NCBI GenBank assembly: GCA_018001935.1 | Contig: JAGNHB010000025.1 | Coordinates: 1-64,000, forward strand | DNA length: 64,000 nucleotides | Source: Acidobacteriota bacterium | GTDB lineage: Bacteria > Acidobacteriota > JAAYUB01 | Direction: 5' to 3' | Shown: piece after piece, positions 1 through 9,226 of the stretch | Layout of the letters: the number at the start of each line of letters is the position of its first letter | Numbering within the stretch: position 1 is the first letter of the stretch | Program-made: the position numbers and the translations under genes | The notes under the pieces: generated by a model | Databases searched by the model: none | Told to the model about the DNA's origin: nothing | The model's input: only the letters and a program-made list of their open reading frames with translations

Positions 1-204
1 GCTAGTCAAGAGGGAACTTGATATTGCAAGAATGATTTGTGAGGTGACCCCGGGCGTTCCGCGAGCTGATAGCCCGATCAGGGCGGGGTTAGATCATGCC
101 AACTTTTTCCCTTGCGAAAGTGCTGGCAGGGCTAACCCGGGCGTCGCGGCGAGAGGGTGTGCGGTTGGAGATGGTTCGGGTGTAGATGGAGGATGACAAG
201 ATGA

Positions 205-492
205 GCATCCCAACCCCGGCAGGGGTTGAACGACGGTGGCGAACTCACCCGCCGCATTCCGATCGTTCCAATCCCGGAGGGATGCCGGACCTGAGCCGGG
301 GGCGGCCGCGGCGGCGGCAGCCCCCGGTCAGGCGATGATTTAATCCGGAGGCGCCCCAGGGCGCCGTATTGGTTTGACGCGGATGATTGGGATTTTCCCG
401 TTGCGACCCTTCAGGCCGCCCATCCGATCAGGACGGCGCTTTAAACCCCAGGCCGTTGGCCTGGGCTAAGGGAGGTTGCGCCGTTGGCGCAA
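205..492. repeat. Cluster of six short palindromes
   Basis: This gene-free stretch holds six hairpins in under 300 bases: AACCCC/GGGGTT (212-227), ATCCC/GGGAT (271-283), CCGGGGGC/GCCCCCGG with an outer CTGA/TCAG (291-331), GGCGCCC/GGGCGCC (350-365), CCCAGGCC/GGCCTGGG (447-465) and TTGCGCC/GGCGCAA (476-492). The last two both have a GTT loop and lie 10 bases apart. No open reading frame is credible here, and positions 1-204 show nothing I can name. The density and the repeated loop suggest a compound dispersed element rather than terminators. No poly-T tract follows the stems. I see no transposase nearby. Confidence 0.6.
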
Positions 493-587
493 GCAAAATC
501 CTGACTGTTTCGTGACAATTCCATGACAACCGGCGTTCCCCAAATGTTTATCCTGATCCTGTGGTAGAGTATCAGGGGAAACAAGCC

Positions 588-1298
588 ATGCATTACAGAA
601 TCGTACTGTTCATCCTGGCGTTCATCGGATGCGGGACGATTTCGATTGGGGCCGATTGGGAGCAAGTCCCGCTGACCCCGGCCGAACGGGCCCAATTGAA
701 ATACTTCTTCCGGGACTTCCTGCACACGCTGTTCGTCGAGGGGAAGGCCTGCCGGGTCCTGGAATCCCCTTGGATCAGGGCCCCAGAAAACCAGGCAGAG
801 AGGAATCTAGACCTCTTGCATCTGGCCAAATATAGAAAAAATATTAAGTTACGCTCTCGGATTCTCAATTGCCTGGGGTTCCGATTGTATTATCTACATC
901 TTATGTGTCTCTACGGGACTTGGCCTGAGTATCCAGGCGACGCCGTGCTTGTCACTCTCGACCAGGTGATGAACTCACCAGGATTTCGGATGGGCTATAC
1001 ATACCGACTATTCCGGGAAAGGGAACTCGAGGAATCAGAGGATGAACAAGTGCTGATAAGGGCGTTGAGAGCACTGGAACCGATCCTGGACGAGGTGGAA
1101 CGTCGGCTTCGAAGGTTTTTTCCACAGGAGGGTCTTATAAAAAACCTTTCGGAATGCATCGAGAAATCAGAGTATTCCTGCACCCTGATGGAAGGGAGGA
1201 AATACTATCGAATTCAGCTCTTCCCTGGTGACAAGTGTCACCTCATCTGTTGCAAGCGCAAGAACACTTTGAAAATCGTAGGGGTCATATGTGAATGA
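588..1298 (+). CDS. Exported protein of unknown function
   Basis: A 236-residue protein with an N-terminal hydrophobic segment (residues about 4-22, ending near ISIGA) that looks like a signal peptide, so it is probably secreted or periplasmic. I chose ATG 588 because AGGGGAA lies 8 bases upstream; an in-frame GTG at 561 has no better ribosome site. The mature part is rich in Arg, Glu and Leu and has several Cys, including a CC pair near the C-terminus, but I recognise no domain. The middle of the gene (about 820-1030) is clearly richer in A+T than the rest of the window, which may mean recent acquisition. It stands alone between the palindrome cluster and a convergent ABC operon. Confidence 0.6.
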   Translation: MHYRIVLFILAFIGCGTISIGADWEQVPLTPAERAQLKYFFRDFLHTLFVEGKACRVLESPWIRAPENQAERNLDLLHLAKYRKNIKLRSRILNCLGFRLYYLHLMCLYGTWPEYPGDAVLVTLDQVMNSPGFRMGYTYRLFRERELEESEDEQVLIRALRALEPILDEVERRLRRFFPQEGLIKNLSECIEKSEYSCTLMEGRKYYRIQLFPGDKCHLICCKRKNTLKIVGVICE

Positions 1299-1352
1299 CC
1301 TGCGGGGTTGACCTCGTCTTAAAAAAGGGACCAAGATCCTGATGAAATGGAC

Positions 1353-1499
1353 TCTGCGATTCTCTGCGTCCTCCGCGGTTGGATCCAGCGCGTCCTTCGA
1401 AAACCTGCACGACACCGTTCACCTGGCCGGAAATGAAACCGGGGCGGTTCGCCCGCCCCGGTCTTTCCCCTGTTCGTGTATTTCGTGTGGTTCGTGGTT
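1353..1499. repeat. Two solitary triple-word repeat arms
   Basis: Positions 1353-1380 hold three spaced versions of TCTGCG ending in CCGCGGTT. Positions 1473-1499 hold three TTCGTG words at 9-base spacing ending in TTCGTGGTT. Both match the arm design of the hairpin elements elsewhere in this window (for example 44341-44370 and 51255-51285), but neither has a partner arm here. The second arm abuts the 3' end of the ABC permease gene. A similar TTCGTG arm recurs at 45374-45395. Confidence 0.5.
1430..1462 (-). terminator. Probable rho-independent terminator of the ABC operon
   Basis: A 10-bp GC-rich stem (ACCGGGGCGG, 1438-1447, pairing with 1453-1462) has a 5-base loop. On the minus strand it is followed by a T-rich tract (TTTCATTT, complement of 1430-1437). 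It lies about 45 bases past the stop codon of the permease gene, the expected place for the end of that operon. Confidence 0.6.
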
Positions 1500-1506
1500 G
1501 ATGATC

Positions 1507-2821
1507 TTACGCCGAGCGGAACCAGCGGATCACCTCGGCGAAGGACGGCCGCTTGCCGTACATCAGAACCCCCACCCGGAAGACCTTCGCCACGGCCCAC
1601 ATGGTGAGGAAGAGGAAGGCCACGCTGAGCACGATGGAGAGCCAGATCTCCCACCAGGGCGGCGTCTGCACCATGACCCGCATCAGCATCACCAGGGGCG
1701 TGAAGAGCGGGACCTGGGAGACGATGCGGGTCAGCATGGCGTCGGGGTTGTTGATGAAGAACATGGTGAGGACCATGGGGATGATGATGGGGATCATCAC
1801 CACCGACTGCAGGTTCTGGGCGTCCTCCTCGGACGAGCACAGGGAGCCGATCCCCAGGAACAGGGCCGAGTAGATGAAGTACCCCAGGACGAAGAAGATG
1901 ATGAAGTAGAGCAGGTAGATGGGGTTGAAGTTGGCCAGGGTCTGGGCGATGTTGGGGTCCAGGGTGGCGGCGGACACGGCGGAGTAAACCAGCATCCCCA
2001 GCATGCAGAGGGCGTAGACCCCCATCTGGGTCAGGCCCACCATCCCGATGCCCACTAGCTTGCCGGTCATGATCTGCCGGGGTGTGAAGGTGGAGAGCAG
2101 GATCTCCATGATGCGGGAGGTCTTCTCCTCCAGCACGCCGCGGAGGTTGGCGATGCCGTAGATGATGAGGGCCATGTAGAGGATGAAGACGAAAACGAAG
2201 GTCATCATGAAGGCCGAGAGGAACCCGCTTTTCTTGGACGCCCCCCCCTTCTCCACCTGGCTGGTCTCCAGCGGGAGCGAGCGCACCCACTGGCGGATCT
2301 GCTCGCCCGTGGCCGGGATCTGGTTTCGCTCCAGCCGGTCCTTGAGCACAATGGGGTCGATGGCGTTCTGGATATCCCTGAGCAGGTTGATGTTGCTGAC
2401 GCTCTTGCCGAAGTACTCGATCTTCTCGGGCTCCTCGAGCTGCTTCGGGATCACCACGCAACCCTCGAACTCGCCGTCGCCGATGCGTTTCTTGATGCCG
2501 TCCAGGACCGTCTCGAGGGTCTTGCCCGGCGGGACGGGCACGAGGGTCGGCGGGGCGTAGCTCCCCCGCGGCTCGGTTGGGGTGCTTCCCTTGCCCTCCG
2601 CCGTCTTCCCGGCCCCGGGTCGGGCGGTCAGGTTGAGGGCGAACTCCTCGAAGGATTTCCCGCTCAGGTCGATGACGGCGATCCTGACGTCCTTCTGGAG
2701 GGAGACGCGCCCCAGGAAGGCGGGCAGCACCGTGAACCCGAGGATCATCACCGGGAAGAGGACGGTGGAAATCCAGAAGCTCTTCTTCTTGACCCGCTCC
2801 AGGAACTCCCGCCGAATGATT

Positions 2822-2841
<20 letters not shown>
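1507..2841 (-). CDS. ABC-2 type transporter permease (NatB-like)
   Basis: A 444-residue membrane protein. It has one transmembrane segment near the N-terminus (SFWISTVLFPVMILG), a large extracytoplasmic region of about 170 residues, and a cluster of about five hydrophobic segments in the C-terminal half. This is the layout of NatB/YhaP-type ABC-2 permeases, which pair with a separate ATPase to export ions or small molecules; the substrate cannot be read from sequence. The start overlaps the end of the upstream ATPase gene by 20 bases, so the two are translationally coupled. A terminator-like hairpin follows the stop codon. Confidence 0.85.
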
Positions 2842-3736
<895 letters not shown>

Positions 3737-3803
3737 TCGCGTCCCCTTTCAAACGATTGTCGGGAGCATTGTACGGAGAAGCCTGGGGATTGTTTCAGGA
3801 AAA

Positions 3804-3831
3804 GGCTATAGGCTGTAGGCTGTAGGCTGTA
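3804..3831. repeat. GGCTRTA heptamer array
   Basis: Four perfect tandem heptamers, one GGCTATA followed by three GGCTGTA. The same array occurs at 44014-44034 (three copies) and 44393-44413 (three copies), each time just before a TATCGG hexamer array or another repeat. It opens the first repeat mosaic (3804-4310), which lies between two minus-strand genes. Confidence 0.85.
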
Positions 3832-3853
3832 GGTCCGGAAGGGTTCCCGTTGG

Positions 3854-3955
3854 CCTCGGAATCGGTATCGGTATCGGTATCGGTATCGCTGTCGCCATCG
3901 GTATCGGTATCGCCATCGGCATCGCTGTCGCCATCGGCATCGCTGTCGCAAGCGG
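3854..3955. repeat. TATCGG hexamer array
   Basis: Seventeen consecutive hexamers of the form NNTCGG or NNTCGC, mostly TATCGG, TATCGC, CATCGG, CATCGC and TGTCGC, with the first (CCTCGG) and last (AAGCGG) degenerate. The array keeps strict 6-base phase. Read as protein it gives Arg-Tyr or Asp-Thr/Asp-Ser runs, but there is no start site or ribosome site, so I treat it as non-coding. A longer, more degenerate array lies at 44430-44641. Confidence 0.85.
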
Positions 3956-3968
3956 CTCCGCCTCTTCT

Positions 3969-4040
3969 GCGGAGTGCGGCGCGAAGGCTGCCGGAGCGCC
4001 GCTTTGATCGCGCCGCGCAGGCTGCCGGAGCGGCGCGGCC
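3969..4040. repeat. Twin-hairpin repeat, copy A
   Basis: Two adjacent hairpins share the same 13-base loop. Stem 1 is GCGGCGC (3976-3982) with GCGCCGC (3996-4002). Stem 2 is CGCGCCGC (4009-4016) with GCGGCGCG (4030-4037). The loops read GAAGGCTGCCGGA and GCAGGCTGCCGGA. The unit matches 44681-44750 at all but four positions over 70 bases, and diverged copies lie at 22942-23027, 38112-38182 and 38264-38344. Paired hairpins of this kind resemble REPIN-type elements, but no REP-associated transposase is visible in this window. Confidence 0.8.
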
Positions 4041-4150
4041 CCAGCGCAACCCACGCAGCTGCAAAAGAATGAAACACAGGCGTGCAGGCACGGGGGGGGG
4101 AGGGTGCGAGCTTTAGCCGGCGTGAGGGCGCCGTGATGAAACCGAGGCGC

Positions 4151-4168
4151 GAAGGGACAAAGGGACAG
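4151..4168. repeat. AAGGGACAA nonamer pair
   Basis: Two tandem nonamers (GAAGGGACA, AAGGGACAG). The same word is repeated seven times at 44865-44927. In both places it follows the twin hairpin and precedes a CCTTGGCG hairpin, so it is one module of the shared mosaic. Confidence 0.6.
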
Positions 4169-4230
4169 GCCGGGCCGAAGGAGCAGACGGCGCTGACGGG
4201 GCCTGCGACACAAGCAGGCGCTTCAGCGGT

Positions 4231-4310
4231 CTTCCTTGGCGGTCTTTGCGCCTTGGCGAGATCAATGTCCGGTTTTACTCTCGCCAAGGCGCAAAGACCG
4301 CAAGGAAAAG
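4231..4310. repeat. Long hairpin element (CTTTGCG/CCTTGGCG words)
   Basis: A perfect 23-bp inverted repeat pairs 4239-4261 with 4279-4301, leaving a 17-base loop; the outer flanks continue the match with one indel. The arms are built of GTCTTTGCG and CCTTGGCG words. It lies 38 bases past the stop of the transglutaminase gene, so it could act as its terminator, but no T tract follows on the minus strand. A diverged relative lies at 45046-45116. Confidence 0.75.
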
Positions 4311-4347
4311 TGGGGCGCTGTATTTCGTGGTTCCCTTTCCGGGGAGC

Positions 4348-6546
4348 TCATCGATCGGCCGGCCGCTCTCCCCGGCACTTGACCAGGGCCGCCGAGAGGC
4401 GGGGCAGGAGCGCTTCCAGCCGACGGGAGAGTTCCTCCTCGTCGCAGGAAGGGTCGAAACGCAGCCGGTGGTAGCCTTCGCCAAAGGCCTCCAGGAAACC
4501 GGCCGGGCAGGACTCCGCCAGACGAATCCGCCCGAGAAATTCCCGGAAGGTCTCTCCCCGTGCCCGGCGGTAGCCCGCCCGGGCGCACGCCCGGAAAAAC
4601 CGTTCCCGGACCCGGAGGGCCAGGAGGTGGACCCGGGCTTTCCGGCCCCCGAAGGCACGGGCCACCCGGCGGAGAAGCCGGAAGAGCAGCACGCCGGCCG
4701 CCGCGGCCACGGGGGCCAGGACCAGGGGCAGGAACCACGCGGGCGCTTCGGCGTCGGCTCCCGGGGTGACCAGCCCCCACAGAGCGGTGAAGAACTTCTC
4801 GACGCCTTTGAAGACCGATTTCAGCCACTCGCCCGCACTGCGGAAGTTGCTCCGGACCCAGGCGAAAACCTGGGTCTGGTCCGCGAGGTCGTAGTTGACG
4901 ATCTGGCTGATCCAGAGGAAGTGAACGTACTCGAGCAGGTTCTCGAAAAAGGCCAGGAACCCCGACCGGACCCGGAAGGGCACCGAAGGGGTCGGGTCGA
5001 GCTCCACCCACCCGACGCCATGGAACCAGGCTTCCACCCAGCTGTGGGCGTCCTTCTGGCGGACGATGAAGGTGTTGTTGATGGGGTTGACCTCCCCCGC
5101 CTGGAAGCCGTTGACCAACCGCGAGGGGATGCCCTCGTAGCGGAGCATCAGGGCCAGGGTGGAGGCGAAGTACTCGCAGTGGCCCATCCGCATGTCGAAG
5201 AGGAAGAATTCCACGGGACGCCGGCCCGGCGGGCAGGGGCTCATCTCCAGGGAGTAACGGTAGTTGTCCCGGAGGAAGCGGGTCAGCGCCTGGGCCTTGG
5301 CCCACGGGGACGGGGCGTCCCGGGTAACGCGGTCCGCGAGTTCGGCGATCCGGAAGGAGTAGTTCCGGATTTCCAGGGTGCTGGGGAGGTAGAACTGCTC
5401 GGTGTCGACGGGCGGGGTTGCCTCCAGTTCGGCCGGGGTGGGGCGCCGGATGTCCGAGATCGCCGTGTAGCGGAACTTGTCCGGGTTGACGCGCAGGGTC
5501 CGGATCACGTCGCTGTTGAACACGATGGGCCCGACCTCCCACGAGACGCTGTGCGGGCGGAAGGCCAGGAAAACCGTCTGCGTGCCCATGGGCTCGAGGT
5601 AGAACTCCTGGCGGAGGAGTTTCTCGCGGCGCCGGGTGTCCGCCACCCGGTGGAATTCCCCGGGGCGCACGTTCGACACCAGGACCGGCTTGCGCCAGGA
5701 ACTCCAGTTCCAGCCGTCGAAGCGGTCGAGAGCGATCCCCCGCCACTTGAGGTCGGGGGGGAGCTGTTCCGGCGGGAGCTCCGTCCGGACGCGCATGACC
5801 ACCGCCTCGCTCTGCCGGATGGAGGCCGCCTCCCCCAGGCGGGTGGTCTCGGTGAAGCCGGATTGGGCGTTGTCGCGGAGGAGGTCCCACTGAAGGACCC
5901 CGAAAGCCAGGCGGGGAAGCCCGAGGAAGAGCGGGACCGCCAGGGCGACGACGGCGACGAAAGTCGCCAGGCTCAGGAGCACCAGGCGGCGGGACCGAAC
6001 GGGGATCTCCAGGTCGGAGAGGACGGGGACCTCCGAGAGAGGGGTCTCCCCTTCCCCGGCCTCCGGGCGAAACCGCGCCGAGGCCGCCCGGATCTCCAGC
6101 AGCATCAGGGTCTGGACGCCCGCGACGAAGAACCATGCCGCAAAAAGCAGGAACCAGAGATCGAACGTGTAAAGGCTGGACAGGAGCAGAAACCCCAGCG
6201 AGAGCGCCGCGACGTAGAGCAGGTCCCGGGCCCGGCGGGGCCGTGCCAGTTTCAGCGCCACGATGACCATGGTCACGTGGGCCAGGGCCATGATGAAATC
6301 CCGGGAGAGGACGGCGGTGTCCGCCAGGTAGAGGGAGAGGATCAGGAGCGACCCGAGAAGGGTCCGCCACACGGATTCCCGGCTTTTCGGCGGATGGGTG
6401 AACCGGGGCGAGGCCATCACGAAAACGAGGTAGGCGAGGAAGATCAACCCTTGGACGATCCCGAGCCTGCCCGTGAGGAGCAGGGGCAAAAACCCGGCGA
6501 GGACCATCTGGCAGGCGGCGAGGCGGAAGCTGGTGGCGTACCTCAC
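4348..6546 (-). CDS. Membrane-bound transglutaminase-like protein (TgpA family)
   Basis: A 732-residue protein. The first 200 residues form a block of about six membrane segments (TgpA N-terminal type). An extracytoplasmic transglutaminase-like domain follows with a Cys-His-Asp triad: Cys in GHCEYFAS (about residue 453), His in DAHSWVEAW (about 498) and Asp in ELDPTPS (about 515). A further membrane segment and a cytoplasmic C-terminal tail complete it. I start it at GTG 6546 because GTGA overlaps the stop of the DUF58 gene; an upstream ATG (6579) lies inside that gene. DUF58 and TgpA-type genes are commonly neighbours, but the usual MoxR AAA+ ATPase partner is not in this window. The substrate is unknown. 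Confidence 0.85.
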   Translation of the reverse strand: MRYATSFRLAACQMVLAGFLPLLLTGRLGIVQGLIFLAYLVFVMASPRFTHPPKSRESVWRTLLGSLLILSLYLADTAVLSRDFIMALAHVTMVIVALKLARPRRARDLLYVAALSLGFLLLSSLYTFDLWFLLFAAWFFVAGVQTLMLLEIRAASARFRPEAGEGETPLSEVPVLSDLEIPVRSRRLVLLSLATFVAVVALAVPLFLGLPRLAFGVLQWDLLRDNAQSGFTETTRLGEAASIRQSEAVVMRVRTELPPEQLPPDLKWRGIALDRFDGWNWSSWRKPVLVSNVRPGEFHRVADTRRREKLLRQEFYLEPMGTQTVFLAFRPHSVSWEVGPIVFNSDVIRTLRVNPDKFRYTAISDIRRPTPAELEATPPVDTEQFYLPSTLEIRNYSFRIAELADRVTRDAPSPWAKAQALTRFLRDNYRYSLEMSPCPPGRRPVEFFLFDMRMGHCEYFASTLALMLRYEGIPSRLVNGFQAGEVNPINNTFIVRQKDAHSWVEAWFHGVGWVELDPTPSVPFRVRSGFLAFFENLLEYVHFLWISQIVNYDLADQTQVFAWVRSNFRSAGEWLKSVFKGVEKFFTALWGLVTPGADAEAPAWFLPLVLAPVAAAAGVLLFRLLRRVARAFGGRKARVHLLALRVRERFFRACARAGYRRARGETFREFLGRIRLAESCPAGFLEAFGEGYHRLRFDPSCDEEELSRRLEALLPRLSAALVKCRGERPADR

Positions 6547-7958
6547 AGCGCCCCCATGTCCACATGGATGTCGATGCACCCGGCCAGGGCGCCGAAGGCC
6601 CCGGGCGGCCGGAAGGAGACCAGGATGTAACGCTCCTGGATCTCGTGGCCCGCCGCGGAGAGAAAGACGGGGGAGTTGAACGGGTGGGCGGGCTCCGTTT
6701 CCGGCGGAGGCGCCATGCGGGCCAGGGCCAGGCGGCGGAGGAGGGCATCGTCGTCGCTCTCCGATTCGGGTTCCCCTTCCCCGGGGTGGCTGAAGGCGAT
6801 CTCCAGGAGATTGCCTTCCCCCTTGGATTCCAGCGTGAGGTACGCGAGGATGGACAGGGCCTTCTCGAAACGCGCGGAATCCCGCCCTTCACCGGTTTCC
6901 TCCCCGCTTTCCCCCGGGGCGGCCTGGTCGAACAGGACCCGGATACGCTCCTTGCCGTCCTTGGTGAAATCCCGGGTGATCAGCCGGCCGATGCGGGCGG
7001 ACACCTTCCAGTGCACCAGGCGGATATCCTCCCCGTCCACGTAGTCGCGCAGGGCGTAGATCTCCGAACCGGGCCCTTTCCGGTCCGTGGGCTGGTCCTC
7101 GAGACGTTCCTCGATGATCCGCTGCACCTCGTCCGGCTCCGCCGGGTTGGGGTAGACGATCAGTTCGCCGTTCCCCTCCAGGATGCGGGTCTTCCGGAAG
7201 AAGCCGAAGGGGAAGGCCGTGCCCAGCTCGATCTCCTGGATCCGGTAGAGGCCCCGCCGGTCGAACCGGACCGGGAACGTGAAGGCGGCCGTGAGCCGGG
7301 GGCCGATGGCGGGGGCATAGACCCGGCTGCGGACCAGGGGGACTTCCCGCGGCGCCCGCCGCTTCCGGGCGAGGCGTGGCTGCCGTTTTACCGGCGCGGC
7401 CGGGACGCCCGAGAAGGTCTCGTTGAAGAGGCGGCACTCCACGCCGATGGAGAAGGACGCCGCGAAGCGCTTCCCGTTGACTACGGTCAGGCGTCCGACC
7501 ACGCTCTCCCCGGCAAAGATGACGTCGGGGAAATCGAGGGCGATCCTGACGTTGCGCAGCGAGACCCGGGAGACGATCCCCGACACCACGATGGTGGCGA
7601 TAAGGAAGGAGAGAACGATGTAGAGGAGGTTGTTCCCCGTGTTCACCGCGGCGAGCCCGAGGAGGAGGACCATCAGGAGGAAGATCCACCCCCCGGCGGT
7701 CACGCGGAAGCGCCCGGGAAGCGAGGAGCCGTGAAAGGCGTTCCGGTAGAGGACGGGCAGGAAAAGGACCAGCTCCGCGATCAGGATCAGCATGCCCGCC
7801 ATGGACAGCATCATCCCCGGCATGCGCAGGCCGGTCCGGAAGAGGTGGGTGGCGACCCTGAAGAAGAGGATCGTCAGGCCGAGCAGGACCAGGGACCAGA
7901 AGAAGGCGTGGTCCTTCTTCCGGGGGGCGGGCTCGGCGATCGGCACCTTTCGCGACAT
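6543..7958 (-). CDS. DUF58 domain membrane protein
   Basis: A 471-residue protein with four hydrophobic segments near the N-terminus and a soluble C-terminal half. It carries the DUF58 hallmark GSEIYALRDYVDGEDIR followed by LVHWKVSARIGRL (about residues 300-330). DUF58 proteins usually work with MoxR ATPases and transglutaminase-like proteins in an ill-defined envelope or protein-maturation role. The start ATG has GGAGG about 10 bases upstream. Its stop overlaps the start of the transglutaminase gene by 4 bases, so the pair is translationally coupled. An acidic stretch rich in Glu and Ser near residues 380-410 separates the DUF58 motif from the tail. Confidence 0.88.
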   Translation of the reverse strand: MSRKVPIAEPAPRKKDHAFFWSLVLLGLTILFFRVATHLFRTGLRMPGMMLSMAGMLILIAELVLFLPVLYRNAFHGSSLPGRFRVTAGGWIFLLMVLLLGLAAVNTGNNLLYIVLSFLIATIVVSGIVSRVSLRNVRIALDFPDVIFAGESVVGRLTVVNGKRFAASFSIGVECRLFNETFSGVPAAPVKRQPRLARKRRAPREVPLVRSRVYAPAIGPRLTAAFTFPVRFDRRGLYRIQEIELGTAFPFGFFRKTRILEGNGELIVYPNPAEPDEVQRIIEERLEDQPTDRKGPGSEIYALRDYVDGEDIRLVHWKVSARIGRLITRDFTKDGKERIRVLFDQAAPGESGEETGEGRDSARFEKALSILAYLTLESKGEGNLLEIAFSHPGEGEPESESDDDALLRRLALARMAPPPETEPAHPFNSPVFLSAAGHEIQERYILVSFRPPGAFGALAGCIDIHVDMGAL

Positions 7959-8113
7959 GGACGATCATCCTCCGGGAAGGAGACAGGAGGCAGGCCCCCG
8001 GCCGGTCCGTCGCTTCGCCTGCCCTTCAGGGCACATCGACACGCGCCCGCCCCACCCTGCCGTCCGCTCCCCCGACTTCTTTCCCCTGCGGCATCCCCAC
8101 GACCCCTTTCCGC

Positions 8114-9226
8114 TCACCCCATCCTCCCTTTCGCCAACTCGGCGATCCGGTAGGCCGCGTCAGGCCGGCGGAAACGTTCCACGTTGCGCCGGAGGCCGTC
8201 CAACACCGCGTAGTCCACCTGCTGGAAAAACTGGAGCAGGCTGGACAGACCCTTGACGTTGCGCACCACGATCCCCATCCCCAGCGACTCGATCAGGCGG
8301 GCGTTCCCCTCCTCCTGCCCCGGGGTCACCCGGGAGATCACCACGGGGCAGCCGGCGGCCAGCGCTTCGTGGACCGTGGCCCCCCCGGCCTTGGTGATCA
8401 CCATGTCCGACTCGAGCATGCGGTCGGGGATGTCGGGGCACCACCCGAGGACCTCGAAGTCGCACCGGAGACGCTCCACGCGGTGAAGAGCCCTGCGAAT
8501 CAGGCGCGGTCGGTCACCCAGGGCCAGGATGACTTTCAGTCTTTCGTTGCAGCCGAGGATGTCCAGGATTCGGAAGAGGTTCTGGGTCCCCAGGTTCGGC
8601 AGGTAGAGGAGGGTCAGCGGCCGGTCCCCGGCGGCGTCCGCCTTCTCCCCTTTCGCTTTCAGCAGCCGGACGAAGCGGGGCGGTGTCGGGAAACCGGTGT
8701 CGGCGATCCGTTCGGCCGGGACGCCCATCTTCTCCAGGGTTCGTGCCGTCAGGGAATCCGCCGTCATCCAGAGGTCCGATTTCCCCCGAACCCAAGCCCG
8801 GTTCACGGTCACCGAGTCCGTCACCATGGTCAGGACCGGGAACTTCCTCCGGGGCCCGGGGGGGCAGAGGTGTTCGACGGCGTCGGCGAAGATGGGGTAG
8901 GTGGAGATGACGACGCGGGGGTCGTAAGTGTCGTGAAGGGTCCGGAAGAAGCGTGAAACGACCGGGTGGGACCGGAACCGCCGCTCGCCGAAGGCGTACC
9001 GGTCCGTGAGGCGGAAGAAGAGGTGCCAGACCCCCGGCAGCCGGTTGGCGGTGAACCGGTAGAGCCCGCGAAGGAAATGGTAGTAGCGGGGATTGGCGAT
9101 CTCGAAGGGGTCGAGGACCCGGGTCTGCAGCTCCGGGTACAGTTCCTCCAGGGCGGACCGGACATTGTCCGCCGCACTGAAGTGTCCGTGCCCGAAACGG
9201 GCGGTCAGGATGACGGCGTCGGCCAT
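8114..9226 (-). CDS. GT28-type glycosyltransferase (MGDG synthase/UgtP-like)
   Basis: A 370-residue enzyme of the MurG/MGDG synthase fold. The N-terminus has the family's glycine-rich start (ARFGHGHFSAA). The C-terminal nucleotide-sugar half shows the LGWCPDIPDRMLESDMVITKAGG stretch (seen as LGWCPDIPDRM then DMVITKAGG) and HEALAAGCPVV, as in diacylglycerol glycosyltransferases. It probably transfers a sugar from a nucleotide donor to a membrane lipid at the inner face of the membrane. Donor and acceptor cannot be read from sequence. The start overlaps the upstream HD-domain gene by 22 bases, which indicates coupling. Confidence 0.8.
   Translation of the reverse strand: MADAVILTARFGHGHFSAADNVRSALEELYPELQTRVLDPFEIANPRYYHFLRGLYRFTANRLPGVWHLFFRLTDRYAFGERRFRSHPVVSRFFRTLHDTYDPRVVISTYPIFADAVEHLCPPGPRRKFPVLTMVTDSVTVNRAWVRGKSDLWMTADSLTARTLEKMGVPAERIADTGFPTPPRFVRLLKAKGEKADAAGDRPLTLLYLPNLGTQNLFRILDILGCNERLKVILALGDRPRLIRRALHRVERLRCDFEVLGWCPDIPDRMLESDMVITKAGGATVHEALAAGCPVVISRVTPGQEEGNARLIESLGMGIVVRNVKGLSSLLQFFQQVDYAVLDGLRRNVERFRRPDAAYRIAELAKGRMG

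Noticed and set aside
3854-3955. The hexamer arrays as CRISPR or as coding repeats
   Set aside because: Units are 6 bases without spacers, so not CRISPR. Frames through them have no start site and run into other repeat modules.
4246-6630. A 794-codon open frame on the plus strand opposite the transglutaminase gene
   Set aside because: It is rich in Gly, Pro, Arg, Glu and Val with no motif. The minus strand carries a full transglutaminase with its catalytic triad. Long antisense frames are expected in GC-rich genes.
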